DNA from: a bacterium
GTDB lineage: Bacteria > JAMCPX01
DNA: 64,000 bases
Assembly: GCA_021792615.1 (NCBI GenBank)
Contig: JAJYUJ010000003.1
Location: forward strand, 38,700-102,699
Direction: 5' to 3'
Each line of letters begins with the position of its first letter. Positions within the stretch are counted from its first letter, which is position 1. The notes below the pieces were generated by a model. The model saw nothing but the letters and a program-made list of their open reading frames with translations. It was not told the origin of the DNA and did not search any database. The translations under genes were made by a program, and so were the position numbers. Positions 56,378-64,000 of this stretch are shown here, one piece after another.

Positions 56378-57022
56378 ATGCTGAAGAGAGTTGTTTTGAT
56401 ATTATTATTTTTAGGTTTTATAAATGTGTCTGCCCGGGCATCAGACAATGTTCATTATGAGCTTACGCTTGGAGCGGGTGCAGTTCATTTTACAAAAGAC
56501 CCCGTGCTTCAGTCATTTTATAAGAACAACTATGTGCCGATGTATCAGCTCAATGCAGGCGTGTTGTTTTATCATTTTATCGGTCTTGACGGCACTCTTG
56601 GGTTTGTCTATGGCAAACACACTCTCTATGCGCAGCCCGGTGTCGGACAGCAGTATACCCTTATGGTTTACCCTGCACGGCTGGATGCTGTTCTCCAGTT
56701 ACGCTTGCGGGACGATCAGGTTATTTATCCCTATATCGGAGCCGGTGGAGTTGCAACGGGTTTTTATCAAATAGCGTCCGGAGGCGGCAAAATAGTCAGC
56801 GGATATAAATATGGATATAACTGGATAGGCGGTATTCATATTTTGCTCGATCCAATCGATATGAGGCATGTCGGCAACCTGCGTACGGAATACGGTATCG
56901 ATCATGTGTATATTGACATAAGGATCGGTCAGGACATGGTAAACGATTTTCATAAAAGCAGCAGTACGGGATTTGATTTTTCCACCCAGTACATCATCGG
57001 AGCTTTCGGCTTCGAATTTTGA
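56378..57022 (+). CDS. Outer-membrane beta-barrel protein of unknown function
   Basis: A 214-residue exported protein. The signal peptide is cleaved near ARA|SD (residue 21). The rest alternates polar and hydrophobic residues with aromatic girdles (YELTLGAGAVHF; IGLDGTLGFVYG; VIYPYIGAGGVATGFY) and ends GAFGFEF with a terminal Phe, the signal recognised by the Bam complex. It resembles eight-strand OmpW/OmpA-like barrels, but I cannot name the family. AAGGAG precedes the ATG. The last codons run into a period-7 repeat array. Confidence 0.7.
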   Translation: MLKRVVLILLFLGFINVSARASDNVHYELTLGAGAVHFTKDPVLQSFYKNNYVPMYQLNAGVLFYHFIGLDGTLGFVYGKHTLYAQPGVGQQYTLMVYPARLDAVLQLRLRDDQVIYPYIGAGGVATGFYQIASGGGKIVSGYKYGYNWIGGIHILLDPIDMRHVGNLRTEYGIDHVYIDIRIGQDMVNDFHKSSSTGFDFSTQYIIGAFGFEF

Positions 57023-57110
57023 ATCATGAGTTTTTAATCTTTAATCTTGATTCTTTGATTCCCCATCTTAATTTTATTTTGAATCTTGAGTTTTTAATTT
57101 TCAATTTCTT
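57012..57110. repeat. Period-7 arrays between the barrel gene and truA
   Basis: From 57012 seven-base units run TCGAATT, TTGAATC, ATGAGTT, TTTAATC, TTTAATC, TTGATTC, TTTGATT. A second similar run begins TTTTGAATC at 57077, 60 bases after the first such word at 57017. The array starts inside the last codons of the barrel gene and ends four bases before the truA ATG. Confidence 0.75.
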
Positions 57111-57113
57111 AAA

Positions 57114-57893
57114 ATGATGCGCAACATAAAACTTATCGTCGAGTACGACGGCACAAACTACAAGGGCTGGCAGGATCAACAATCCGCTCATCATTCAGAG
57201 CGGAAGGGCAAAAGGCCTGAAGCACAGAATACCCTCTTGACCATACAGGGGATACTGAGAGAAGCGATTGGCAGGATAACACATGAAGACATAAAGCTCA
57301 CCGGAGCGGGGCGGACGGATTCCGGGGTGCATGCGCAGGGGCAGGTGGCGAATTTTTATACCGTATCGGATTTTACGATCGAAAGGTTTCCGTTAGCCAT
57401 CAATGCATATTTGCCCTATGACATTGCCGTAAAATGTGCGGAAGAAGTGCCTTTGGAATTCAATGCAAGAAACGATGCAAAAGCCAGAGAATACCTGTAT
57501 GTAATCAATAATCACAAATTCAGGACAGCACTGAAAAGGCTATACAGCTTTCATGTACCTCCGAAACTGGATATTCAGGCCATGCAGCAGGCTGCCGGGT
57601 ACTTGATCGGAGAGCATGATTTTACCGGATTTGCGTTCGGCAACAAAGGAAAAAGGACCAGGAACATCATGAAGCTTGAGATAAAGAAAAAGGATGACTT
57701 TTTGTATATAACTGTTAAAGCAAATAGCTTCCTCATGCACATGGTACGGTATATCGTCGCAGCATTGCTTGAGGCAGGAAAAAGGAAAATGAAACCAGAA
57801 GACATAAAACTTTATCTTGAGCCGGCACTGAGGAAATGGACGCATTCCCGTGCACCGGCGCGGGGATTGTTTTTAATGAAGGTAGAGTATTGA
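57114..57893 (+). CDS. truA: tRNA pseudouridine(38-40) synthase TruA, with a small insertion
   Basis: A 259-residue enzyme modifying positions 38-40 of tRNA anticodon arms. It opens [17 protein letters not shown], the catalytic Asp69 is in [14 protein letters not shown], and [19 protein letters not shown] is the conserved C-terminal motif. Between KGWQDQQ and the TIQGIL strand there are about 15 residues more than usual ([15 protein letters not shown]), containing a DNA hairpin TCCGCTC/GAGCGGA at 57183-57204. Start at 57114 or the adjacent 57117 ATG; no clear SD. Its stop overlaps the lepA ATG. Confidence 0.94.
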   Translation: MMRNIKLIVEYDGTNYKGWQDQQSAHHSERKGKRPEAQNTLLTIQGILREAIGRITHEDIKLTGAGRTDSGVHAQGQVANFYTVSDFTIERFPLAINAYLPYDIAVKCAEEVPLEFNARNDAKAREYLYVINNHKFRTALKRLYSFHVPPKLDIQAMQQAAGYLIGEHDFTGFAFGNKGKRTRNIMKLEIKKKDDFLYITVKANSFLMHMVRYIVAALLEAGKRKMKPEDIKLYLEPALRKWTHSRAPARGLFLMKVEY

Positions 57894-59689
57894 TGGACAC
57901 AAAGCACATAAGAAATTTTTCTATAATTGCCCATATCGATCATGGGAAGTCAACACTCGCGGACAGGATCCTCGAGCGAACGGGCGTGTTGACGATTCGG
58001 GAGAAAAAAGACCAGTTCCTCGATCAGATGGACCTGGAACGGGAACGGGGCATTACCATAAAAGCCTCGCCGGTGAGGATTGATTATCATGCAAAGTCCG
58101 GTGAGGACTTTATCTTTAATCTTATCGATACACCGGGGCACGTTGACTTTTCTTATGAGGTCTCGCGGAGCCTTGCTGCATGCGAAGGTGCGCTGCTGGT
58201 CGTCGATGCAACACAGGGTGTGGAAGCGCAGACCCTTGCAAACGCATACCTTGCCATAGACAACAACCTCGAGCTTATACCGGTAATCAACAAGATCGAT
58301 CTCCCCGGTGCTGAACCGGAAAGGGTGAGAAAGGAAATAGAAGATATCATCGGCATTGATGCTTCAGGTGCTATACTTGCAAGTGCCAAAGAGGGCATAG
58401 GCATAGACGAGATACTCGAGGCTGTTGTGACAAGGGTACCGCATCCAAAGGGCGACCCGGCAAAACCTCTGAGCGCTTTGCTGTTCGATAGCTGGTACGA
58501 CAGCTACCAGGGGGTTATCATGGTGGTGCGTCTGTTTGACGGGTCTGTCCGGATTGGTGACAGAATTAAAATGCTTTCAACGGGACGCAGCTATGAGGTG
58601 ACGAACCTTGGGATAGTCGCACCGCTGGTGAGAGAGGTAACAGGGCTGTCGGCAGGGGAGGTCGGCGTTATTATAGCAGGAATAAAAGACCTACACGAAA
58701 CAATGATTGGTGATACCATAACACTCGAGAATAATCCCGCGACAACACCGCTCCCCGGATTCAAGCATATTAAGCCGCTGGTCTTTGCGGGTCTGTACCC
58801 GGTCGAGAACAATCAATACGAGCCGCTCAAGGCTGCCATCGAAAAGCTTATCCTCAACGATTCCTCATTCACGTACGAGCCTGAAACATCGACAGCGCTC
58901 GGTTTCGGGTTCAGATGCGGATTCCTCGGGTTGCTGCACAAAGAAATTATTCAGGAAAGGCTTGAAAGGGAATACGAGCTCGAACTTATTTCAACTGCAC
59001 CGACGGTTGCATATCATATTTATCTGCAGGACGGAGAAATGGTTTCCGTAGATAACCCGGCAAACTTTCCGGAGGACAGGTCTGTTCAAAAGATAGAGGA
59101 GCCCTATGTGGTCGTGACGATCCATATACCGTCGGAATTCGTCGGCGCGGTATTGAAGGTTTGCGAGGACAAAAGGGGCATCCAGCGGGAGATGAAATAT
59201 CTCACCCAGAACAAGGTCATGATCGTTTATGAACTGCCGCTGTCGGAAATGATCAGCGATTTTTACGATAAGTTGAAATCGATCTCCCGGGGTTATGCCT
59301 CTATGGAGTACGAATTCCTTGATTATAAGACATCGGATCTTATAAAGCTGAATATACTCATCAACGGAGACCCGGTGGATGCACTGTCTCTGATTGTCCA
59401 TAAGGACAACTCTTATTATCGGGGGAGGGCGCTTACCGAAAAGCTGAGGAAGGTCATTCCCCGGCAGCTTTTTGAGGTGAATATACAGGCCGCAATCGGT
59501 TCCAGGGTCATTGCCAAGGAAAGCGTCAAAGCGATGAGAAAGGATGTTCTGGCAAAGTGTTACGGAGGTGACATCACCAGAAAGAGGAAACTGCTTGAGA
59601 AACAGAAAGAAGGCAAGAAGCGGATGAAGCAGGTCGGTGTCATCAATATCCCGCAGGAGGCCTTCCTGTCCGTATTGAAGTCGGAGTGA
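57893..59689 (+). CDS. lepA: Elongation factor 4 (LepA)
   Basis: A 598-residue translational GTPase. G1 is [14 protein letters not shown]2 lies around RGITIKA, G3 is DTPGHVDF, G4 is NKIDLPGA, and the C-terminal LepA-specific domain ends [20 protein letters not shown]. It acts on the ribosome to back-translocate or aid assembly. The ATG at 57893 overlaps the truA stop (TGATG); an upstream in-frame ATG at 57836 lies in truA and adds non-homologous residues. It is normally followed by lepB; here a cassette lies between. Confidence 0.97.
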   Translation: MDTKHIRNFSIIAHIDHGKSTLADRILERTGVLTIREKKDQFLDQMDLERERGITIKASPVRIDYHAKSGEDFIFNLIDTPGHVDFSYEVSRSLAACEGALLVVDATQGVEAQTLANAYLAIDNNLELIPVINKIDLPGAEPERVRKEIEDIIGIDASGAILASAKEGIGIDEILEAVVTRVPHPKGDPAKPLSALLFDSWYDSYQGVIMVVRLFDGSVRIGDRIKMLSTGRSYEVTNLGIVAPLVREVTGLSAGEVGVIIAGIKDLHETMIGDTITLENNPATTPLPGFKHIKPLVFAGLYPVENNQYEPLKAAIEKLILNDSSFTYEPETSTALGFGFRCGFLGLLHKEIIQERLEREYELELISTAPTVAYHIYLQDGEMVSVDNPANFPEDRSVQKIEEPYVVVTIHIPSEFVGAVLKVCEDKRGIQREMKYLTQNKVMIVYELPLSEMISDFYDKLKSISRGYASMEYEFLDYKTSDLIKLNILINGDPVDALSLIVHKDNSYYRGRALTEKLRKVIPRQLFEVNIQAAIGSRVIAKESVKAMRKDVLAKCYGGDITRKRKLLEKQKEGKKRMKQVGVINIPQEAFLSVLKSE

Positions 59690-59698
59690 GCAGTGGAA

Positions 59699-60185
59699 AA
59701 ATTCTAAATTCTAAGTCCTAAATTCTAAATAAAATAAAATGACTGACATTCAAAATAAAAAACAATATAATTTAGAGGAGAGAACATTTGATTTTACAAA
59801 ACGAGTTATTGAATTTGTAAACAAATTACAAAAGACATTGCCAAATATTGAGATTGCAAAACAATTAATAAGATCTGCTGGTTCAGTTGGAGCAAACTAT
59901 ATTGAAGCAAATGAGTCCCTGAGCAAAAAAGATTTTATTATGAGGATAAAGATTTCTCGTAAAGAGGCAAAAGAAAGTCGTTATTGGTTAAAACTTATCA
60001 ACTGTTATAATAAAGAAGCAGAAAAAGAACAGCAAGATCTTGTGCAAGAAGCTTATGAACTCAAGAAAATCTTTGGAGCAATATTAATAAAAACGAATTC
60101 TAAGCTCGAAACACAAAATCCTAAACAACTTTGAATATTATGATATTAAATTTGTTTAGGATTTAGATATTAGTATTTCGGATTT
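59699..60185. mobile_element. Putative cassette: four-helix-bundle gene between inverted 7-bp repeat arrays
   Basis: The left end is AAATTCT, AAATTCT, AAGTCCT, AAATTCT, AAATAAA (59699-59733). The right end is the complement type, AGGATTT, AGATATT, AGTATTT, CGGATTT (60158-60185). The 3' end of the gene itself also has units (GAATTCT, AAGCTCG, AAACACA, AAATCCT; 60095-60122), and AAATCCTAAACAA at 60116-60128 pairs perfectly with 60152-60164 as a 13-bp hairpin. The 487-bp unit separates lepA from lepB, which normally adjoin. That it moves is inferred. Confidence 0.55.
59739..60134 (+). CDS. Four-helix-bundle protein (23S rRNA intervening-sequence protein family)
   Basis: A 131-residue helical protein with the family marks IAKQLIRSAGSVGANYIEANES and KKDFIMRIKISRKEAKES followed by RYWLKL. 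Relatives are encoded inside 23S rRNA intervening sequences (S23/IVP), and another relative (Avd) works in diversity-generating retroelements. This free-standing copy has neither context; instead it is enclosed by 7-bp repeats. Its last dozen residues (NSKLETQNPKQL) are encoded by that repeat. Base composition is AT-rich compared with lepA and lepB. No good SD is visible before the ATG. Confidence 0.88.
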   Translation: MTDIQNKKQYNLEERTFDFTKRVIEFVNKLQKTLPNIEIAKQLIRSAGSVGANYIEANESLSKKDFIMRIKISRKEAKESRYWLKLINCYNKEAEKEQQDLVQEAYELKKIFGAILIKTNSKLETQNPKQL

Positions 60186-60205
60186 TGCTCATAAGAGGAG
60201 ATGAT

Positions 60206-60826
60206 ATGGTAAAAGAAAAAAAGAAAAAAAGTGTTATTAGGGAGTATGTCGAGGCATTTACAACCGCGATTATACTTGCCCTTATAATCCGGGCGTTTAT
60301 TATCCAGGCATTTAAAATCCCATCAGGATCCATGGAACCTACCTTATTGGTCGGGGACCATATTCTGGTAACCAAATTTATTTACGGTACGCACATTCCG
60401 TTTACGAATGATGTCGTACTGCCGTTCCGATCTCCGAAAAGACGGGATGTCGTCGTGTTCGAATACCCGAAGGATGAGAGTATAGATTTTATCAAACGGG
60501 TCATCGGACTGCCCGGGGACAAGGTACAGATTATCAATAAGCAGGTTTTCATAAACGGCAAGGCACTCAAGGAACCGTATGCATATCATGGGGATCCGGA
60601 GATATTGCCGGCTTCTGAGTCACCGAGGGACAATTTCGGACCGATTGTCGTTCCCAAAGGTGAATACTTTATGATGGGTGATAACAGGGATTTTTCCAAC
60701 GACTCGAGGTTCTGGGGGTTTGTTAAACGGGACTTGATTCTCGGAGAGGCCGAGATTATTTATTTCTCATGGAACACCAAGACATACCATATTCGGTGGA
60801 ACAGGTTCGGGATGATCATACATTGA
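60206..60826 (+). CDS. lepB: Signal peptidase I
   Basis: A 206-residue membrane-bound protease that cleaves signal peptides. After the basic start KEKKKKS comes one transmembrane helix (AIILALIIRAFIIQAF), then the catalytic Ser42 in IPSGSMEPTLL and the general-base Lys97 in DFIKRVIGLPGD; GDNRDFSNDSRFWGFV is box E. GAGGAG precedes ATG 60206; the upstream TTG at 60185 is inside the repeat cassette and unlikely. Confidence 0.95.
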   Translation: MVKEKKKKSVIREYVEAFTTAIILALIIRAFIIQAFKIPSGSMEPTLLVGDHILVTKFIYGTHIPFTNDVVLPFRSPKRRDVVVFEYPKDESIDFIKRVIGLPGDKVQIINKQVFINGKALKEPYAYHGDPEILPASESPRDNFGPIVVPKGEYFMMGDNRDFSNDSRFWGFVKRDLILGEAEIIYFSWNTKTYHIRWNRFGMIIH

Positions 60827-60969
60827 TGAATGGGTGTTCGCCGCAATCTAACCTTGCCTATCGCGGGAGGGTCAATGCGAATGATGCGATTAACATGCTC
60901 CATACCAACGAAGAATTCTCGCTGTTTAGGGTGTGGTTCTTCAATTACTTTAGATCCATTATGTGGTAG
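60826..60969 (+). CDS. Small ORF overlapping the lepB stop, hypothetical
   Basis: A 47-codon frame starting in the lepB TGATG overlap. The product (MNGCSPQSNLAYRGRVNAND, then NMLHTNEEFSLFRVWFFNYF) matches nothing I know. The overlapping start would allow coupling, but there is no independent support. The rest of the 175-base lepB-lipoprotein spacer shows no other feature. Confidence 0.25.
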   Translation: MNGCSPQSNLAYRGRVNANDAINMLHTNEEFSLFRVWFFNYFRSIMW

Positions 60970-61001
60970 ATAGTGAAAAAATGAAGAGAGAGAAGATAGA
61001 A

Positions 61002-62315
61002 ATGAAAAAAAATATAATCAGGCTTTTGGGGTTTTCGAGTGTAATTCTGCTAGTTCTGTCAATGGTTTATGGTTGCGGCAGTAGTAACACATCCACAATA
61101 ACAACAGCCCCGCCCATAGCGGTAACCGTAACACTCACACCGTTATCAGGTACGCTGGATGCAGTAAATCCAAATTCGGTGTTTTATGAGGTTATTCCAG
61201 CCTCAGCCGGTATTGTGGATCCGAACTCGATAAAAATAAGTATATCTCCGTCTTTTCTTTTTACCGAGGTCAACGGTTTCAGTTCCGGTACCTTTGCCGG
61301 TTATGCCGATATCGCGCCCGAAGGCTTTCTTCCTCCGGCAACCACATTCAGCGTAACGACGAATTTTTTAACAAATCGAAACGGTACTATATATGCAGCA
61401 ACCGCATACAATGCATTCACGACGGTCACTCCTTCGGGAACGTTTCCTGTTACAGCAGGGCATAGTTATACCCTTACGGTAAACAACAGTATTCAGCCTC
61501 AGGGGCTTGCTTCGATAACCGCAGGTGCATTCCCTGAACTTGCTGTCAGCGTACTGACGACTACCGCTGCTTCAAATCCAAACGCAGCAGGTGCAGACGG
61601 CAGCATGATACTCTTCGGCGGACAGGCATTCAGCAGTTCATCTCCAACAGACATCAATCCCGCGGCATTTGCCCTGACTCTTACAGCATATTATGAAGGG
61701 AGCGAGTTTATGTCTTCCGGCAGTGCGGTATTGTCTGTCGCAGGTATGACGCTGCCCCTTCAGAACTTTAGTCTGAGGGGCACAGCAAATGCAGATGGTA
61801 CGATTTCAAACGGTGTATTCTATGGTGTCCTTCATTGTATCGATGCCGTGTGTTCGAATATTACGGACACAACTTTAGCCTCTGCCGTATCTCCGTATAC
61901 TGATGGAAATGGCAATATGGCAGTACTCGGAACATTTACCGGCGCAGCCAATACATTCAGCCCTGTAACATGGATTGGTGGAGGTGATACGGCAACGACA
62001 ACGCTTGCAAACGGAATTGGTGCTGGTATCTCAACAGCAACACTCGAGATTACAACAACATCGTCACCGCTTATAGCAACTGCAACGCTTCCATTTGTCA
62101 TACTCACACAAACGGACTCTAACAACATGTTACGCATAGCTGCTGTTGGACAATCTACTGATGCTCTACCTCTGACTTCACCAATAATTTTTGACTATCC
62201 TTTAGTAGAGCCGGGGCTTTCCGGTGTACCATTTTCAACGGCAATAGGCCAGACCTACACAACTTACTTCATGTTCGGTTTAACAAACTCCAAGACCGTT
62301 ACATTTACACCATAA
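61002..62315 (+). CDS. Predicted lipoprotein of unknown function
   Basis: A 437-residue lipoprotein. The signal IIRLLGFSSVILLVLSMVYGC gives a lipobox with Cys25, followed by Ser/Thr-rich sequence (GSSNTSTITTAPP) typical after lipidation. The body is rich in Thr, Ala, Ser and Gly with beta-strand alternation (VTVTLTPLSGTLDAV; LPLQNFSLRGTANADGT), perhaps Ig-like or beta-sandwich domains. No family recognised. ATG 61002 begins an ordinary signal peptide; ATG 60981 is the alternative. A terminator follows. Confidence 0.7.
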   Translation: MKKNIIRLLGFSSVILLVLSMVYGCGSSNTSTITTAPPIAVTVTLTPLSGTLDAVNPNSVFYEVIPASAGIVDPNSIKISISPSFLFTEVNGFSSGTFAGYADIAPEGFLPPATTFSVTTNFLTNRNGTIYAATAYNAFTTVTPSGTFPVTAGHSYTLTVNNSIQPQGLASITAGAFPELAVSVLTTTAASNPNAAGADGSMILFGGQAFSSSSPTDINPAAFALTLTAYYEGSEFMSSGSAVLSVAGMTLPLQNFSLRGTANADGTISNGVFYGVLHCIDAVCSNITDTTLASAVSPYTDGNGNMAVLGTFTGAANTFSPVTWIGGGDTATTTLANGIGAGISTATLEITTTSSPLIATATLPFVILTQTDSNNMLRIAAVGQSTDALPLTSPIIFDYPLVEPGLSGVPFSTAIGQTYTTYFMFGLTNSKTVTFTP

Positions 62316-62358
62316 GAGATTGAGGTTAATCAAGATTCACCAACATAGTATTTGATAT

Positions 62359-62388
62359 AGCCCCCCGCCTTTCGCGGGTGGCTTCTTT
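62359..62388 (+). terminator. Rho-independent terminator after the lipoprotein gene
   Basis: The stem AGCCCCCCGC/GCGGGTGGCT (one mismatch) with the loop CTTTC is followed by a short T-rich tract (TTCTTT). It lies 43 bases after the lipoprotein stop and closes that operon. Confidence 0.75.
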
Positions 62389-62405
62389 GTCCTGTGATGT
62401 ATCTT

Positions 62406-62546
62406 AATCCCTTCCCCTCTTAGGGAACGGGTACCCACCCGACAGGAGAGGGTGCGGATGAGGTCTGATTTGCTTAGGTCTCAATCTCTAATCTTAGAAG
62501 TTGGATCTTTCATTTCCTCCCCCTTGACGGGGGAGGGTAGGTGGGG
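62406..62546. repeat. C/G-rich repeat remnants next to the IS
   Basis: Two related stretches, CCCTTCCCCTCTTAGGG... with ...GGAGAGGGTGCGGATG (62410-62460), and a perfect 8-bp hairpin CCTCCCCC-TTGAC-GGGGGAGG (62516-62536) followed by GGTAGGTGGGGG. They look like another dispersed palindromic repeat family into which the IS inserted. No coding potential seen. Confidence 0.5.
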
Positions 62547-62580
62547 GTTGGAGTGCGCCCCTGTGTTTGGACTAAATTTC

Positions 62581-63408
62581 TCATAAAAAGAGAGCAGAAT
62601 TTTCATTGTTTTTGCCCATGGCTGCAAGTTGTTCAAACTCCTCAGGTGGTACATTCCCAAGTGCTGAATGCAGCCGCTTCTTGTTATACACTTCCTCTAT
62701 AAAATAGGGAAGCCTTTCTATGACATCTTCATAAATCTCATAGTCCCATAAATACACCTCCTCATATTTCAGCGTCTTCATAAACGATTCCATATACGCA
62801 TTGTCATAAGGGTTGCCCTTTGCAGACATGCTTACCTCAAATCCTGCATCCATAAGCTTGTTCACATACTCATTGCTTGCATACTGCACTCCCCTGTCTG
62901 AATGATGGATACAGCCTTTCGCAGGCTTGCGTGTTTGAATTGCTGCTTCCAATGCATCAAGACAGAGCTGATTATCAAGCCGCCGTGATAATGCCCAGCC
63001 TATTGCCTTGCGGGAATACAAGTCTAATATCGCTGCAAGGTATACAAAACCTCTCTGGATATGTATGTAGGTTATGTCCGCTGCCCACACTTCATTTATC
63101 CGATTGACTTCCTTGTCCTTGAGGAGATTCGGATAGATCCTATACCCGTGCCTTGAGTTTGTTGTATGGACGCTGAATTTTTTCAATGTTATAGGGTATA
63201 ATCCATATTCTCCCTGTACACGCCGAATGCGCTTGCCATTGAGAGTTATCCCTTCCCGTCTTAACTGCTTGTTTATTCGCCTATATCCATACCCAGGAAA
63301 TTCACCCTGTATCCGTTCTATCATCATCTTGAGTTCCTTGTCGGTTCTGTCTGCTTCATCTGTTGTTTTTGGTTTATAATAATACGTGCTCTTGGATAGA
63401 CCGGTCAT
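62581..63408 (-). CDS. IS3-family transposase OrfB (DDE integrase)
   Basis: The ATG-initiated frame has 275 residues. The HTH_21-like segment FPGYGYRRINKQLRREGI precedes the rve integrase core with catalytic Asp in WAADITYIHI, Asp in HHSDRGVQYAS and Glu in AYMESFMKTLK. The same frame stays open upstream of the ATG and encodes family-like residues (INNHIKEFGTVSEGCK), so the functional protein is probably an OrfAB fusion made by -1 frameshifting at the A8 run (63494-63501). The free ATG also overlaps the orfA stop (ATGA). Confidence 0.92.
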   Translation of the reverse strand: MTGLSKSTYYYKPKTTDEADRTDKELKMMIERIQGEFPGYGYRRINKQLRREGITLNGKRIRRVQGEYGLYPITLKKFSVHTTNSRHGYRIYPNLLKDKEVNRINEVWAADITYIHIQRGFVYLAAILDLYSRKAIGWALSRRLDNQLCLDALEAAIQTRKPAKGCIHHSDRGVQYASNEYVNKLMDAGFEVSMSAKGNPYDNAYMESFMKTLKYEEVYLWDYEIYEDVIERLPYFIEEVYNKKRLHSALGNVPPEEFEQLAAMGKNNENSALFL

Positions 63409-63755
63409 TTTGCACCCTTCTGATACTGTTCCAAATTCTTTGATGTGATTATTGATGTAGCTGCGATTTGACGTGGGGGCTTTAGACTTTGTATTTTTTT
63501 TAAAACCTCGATCTGCATATACAGCTCACCCAGCTTCTCTTTCAATTCCCGGTTCTCTTTCTCAAGCATCTTCTCTCTGCCTGTAGGTCCTTTGGTAAGA
63601 CTGCCGTCCCGGTATTTCTTTAGCCATTTCGATATCACGCTTGACGCTATACCATGCATACGGCTTGCATCCGCAGATGTGATTATTCCGGATTCTATCT
63701 CCTGCATTAGCTGCTGTTTAAACCCTATGTCGTAACTTTTATACTTCTTGATCAT
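63405..63755 (-). CDS. IS3-family OrfA (helix-turn-helix)
   Basis: A 116-residue protein with an N-terminal HTH (LMQEIESGIITSADASRMHG, then SSVISKWLKKYRDG) and a leucine-zipper-like coil (EKENRELKEKLGELYMQIEVL). It binds the IS ends and pairs with OrfB. The last 30 residues, after the run of A bases, are probably not conserved and mark the frameshift region. GGAGAAGAC precedes the ATG at 63755. Confidence 0.9.
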   Translation of the reverse strand: MIKKYKSYDIGFKQQLMQEIESGIITSADASRMHGIASSVISKWLKKYRDGSLTKGPTGREKMLEKENRELKEKLGELYMQIEVLKKIQSLKPPRQIAATSIITSKNLEQYQKGAK

Positions 63756-64000
63756 TTTGTCTTCTCCTTAATCGGAGCTTATCTTATGCTGCAAACCATT
63801 CCAAAAGGCTTTTCATCAAAAACAGATCCTGACGTAAATAACGACCTCATTAAATCTATTCTAAGCCATCTTTTTTGTCCTGTCCATATCTGACTATCAA
63901 CCTTTATCCGATCATACAGCATGATTTAGCCCCTGTTTGACTCCCTTTAATTTGCTCACTTTTTGATCGGATTTTTGTCCAGTCCATAGGGCGCACTCCA

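Larger units (their letters stand above)
62549..64000 (-). mobile_element. IS3-family insertion sequence, complete, 1452 bp
   Basis: The left end TGGAGTGCGCCC (62549-62560) and the right end GGGCGCACTCCA (63989-64000) are perfect 12-bp inverted repeats that then continue imperfectly (GGACT/GGACA motifs), with the 5'-TG...CA-3' ends of the IS3 family. It encodes OrfA and OrfB on the minus strand. A target duplication cannot be checked because the window stops at the right end. The leader between right end and orfA is 245 bases, long for the family, and repeats the motif GGAC-A/T-GGACAAAAA (63871-63888 and 63972-63988). Confidence 0.9.

Noticed and set aside
59739-60134. Diversity-generating retroelement accessory protein (Avd)
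   Set aside because: No reverse transcriptase, template repeat or variable repeat is found around it.
62410-62546. Promoter or small RNA in the spacer before the IS
   Set aside because: The stretch is made of C/G-rich repeat remnants with no promoter pair; it looks like dispersed repeat debris.

Overview
The window is a gene-dense bacterial chromosome segment. I read it as a Deltaproteobacterium in the old sense (Desulfobacterota/Myxococcota side). The reasons are outer-membrane biogenesis genes, the order psd-pssA-leuA-leuC-leuD-leuB-asd followed by truA, a DUF4388 (PATAN)/J-domain/TPR protein, a CFI-box C-terminal protein, HisZ next to PurA, and an Aquifex-type aconitase. No rRNA or tRNA is present, so the lineage is inferred from gene content only.

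Layout. 1-5.1 kb: the end of tamB, a BamA-like Omp85 protein with seven POTRA-like units, a SurA-N-like chaperone and a RimK-like ATP-grasp ligase. 5.2-19.5 kb: a nearly complete TCA cycle on one strand (acn, icd, mdh, two-subunit class I fumarase, sdhCDAB, sucCD, korDABC). Only the citrate synthase or lyase step is missing, and the 2-oxoglutarate step uses ferredoxin. 19.5-25.6 kb: class V aminotransferase, serA, hisZ, purA, galT. 25.7-30.2 kb: DUF134 regulator, msrAB (minus strand), a long acyl-CoA dehydrogenase under an 18-bp palindrome of FadR/YsiA type, and an eIF2B-like protein. 30.2-35.9 kb: MarR regulator, DrrAB-like ABC exporter and a large STAND/TPR/BTAD regulator. 36-41.3 kb: haem/sirohaem operon (met8-like, ccsA/hemX-like, hemA, hemC, cobA-hemD fusion). 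41.3-44.9 kb: a Get3/ArsA ATPase with an HSP20-like tail, a small helical protein, a PATAN-J-TPR protein and def. hemL (minus strand) follows. 46.3-53.9 kb: phospholipid, leucine and aspartate-semialdehyde genes. 53.9-62.3 kb: surface proteins plus truA, lepA and lepB. 62.5-64.0 kb: a complete IS3-family element ending exactly at the window edge. No gene-free stretch exceeds about 300 bases.

The least ordinary feature is the set of small repeats in the spacers. A GTCATTCCC-type hairpin occurs in inverted pairs. Two pairs are empty (8.6 and 52.7 kb), and one pair encloses a GIY-YIG nuclease gene (56.0 kb) and runs into the coding regions on both sides. Every well-formed copy keeps a GNRA-type loop on the same strand, with compensating stem changes. 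A second cassette, between lepA and lepB, encloses a four-helix-bundle (23S rRNA intervening-sequence family) protein between inverted arrays of a 7-bp unit. Similar period-7 arrays lie in other spacers. These look like two families of ORF-bearing repeat elements with small non-autonomous relatives, and they are the best candidates here for something under-described. The second candidate is the Get3-like/J-domain/TPR cluster, which resembles a membrane-protein targeting pathway.
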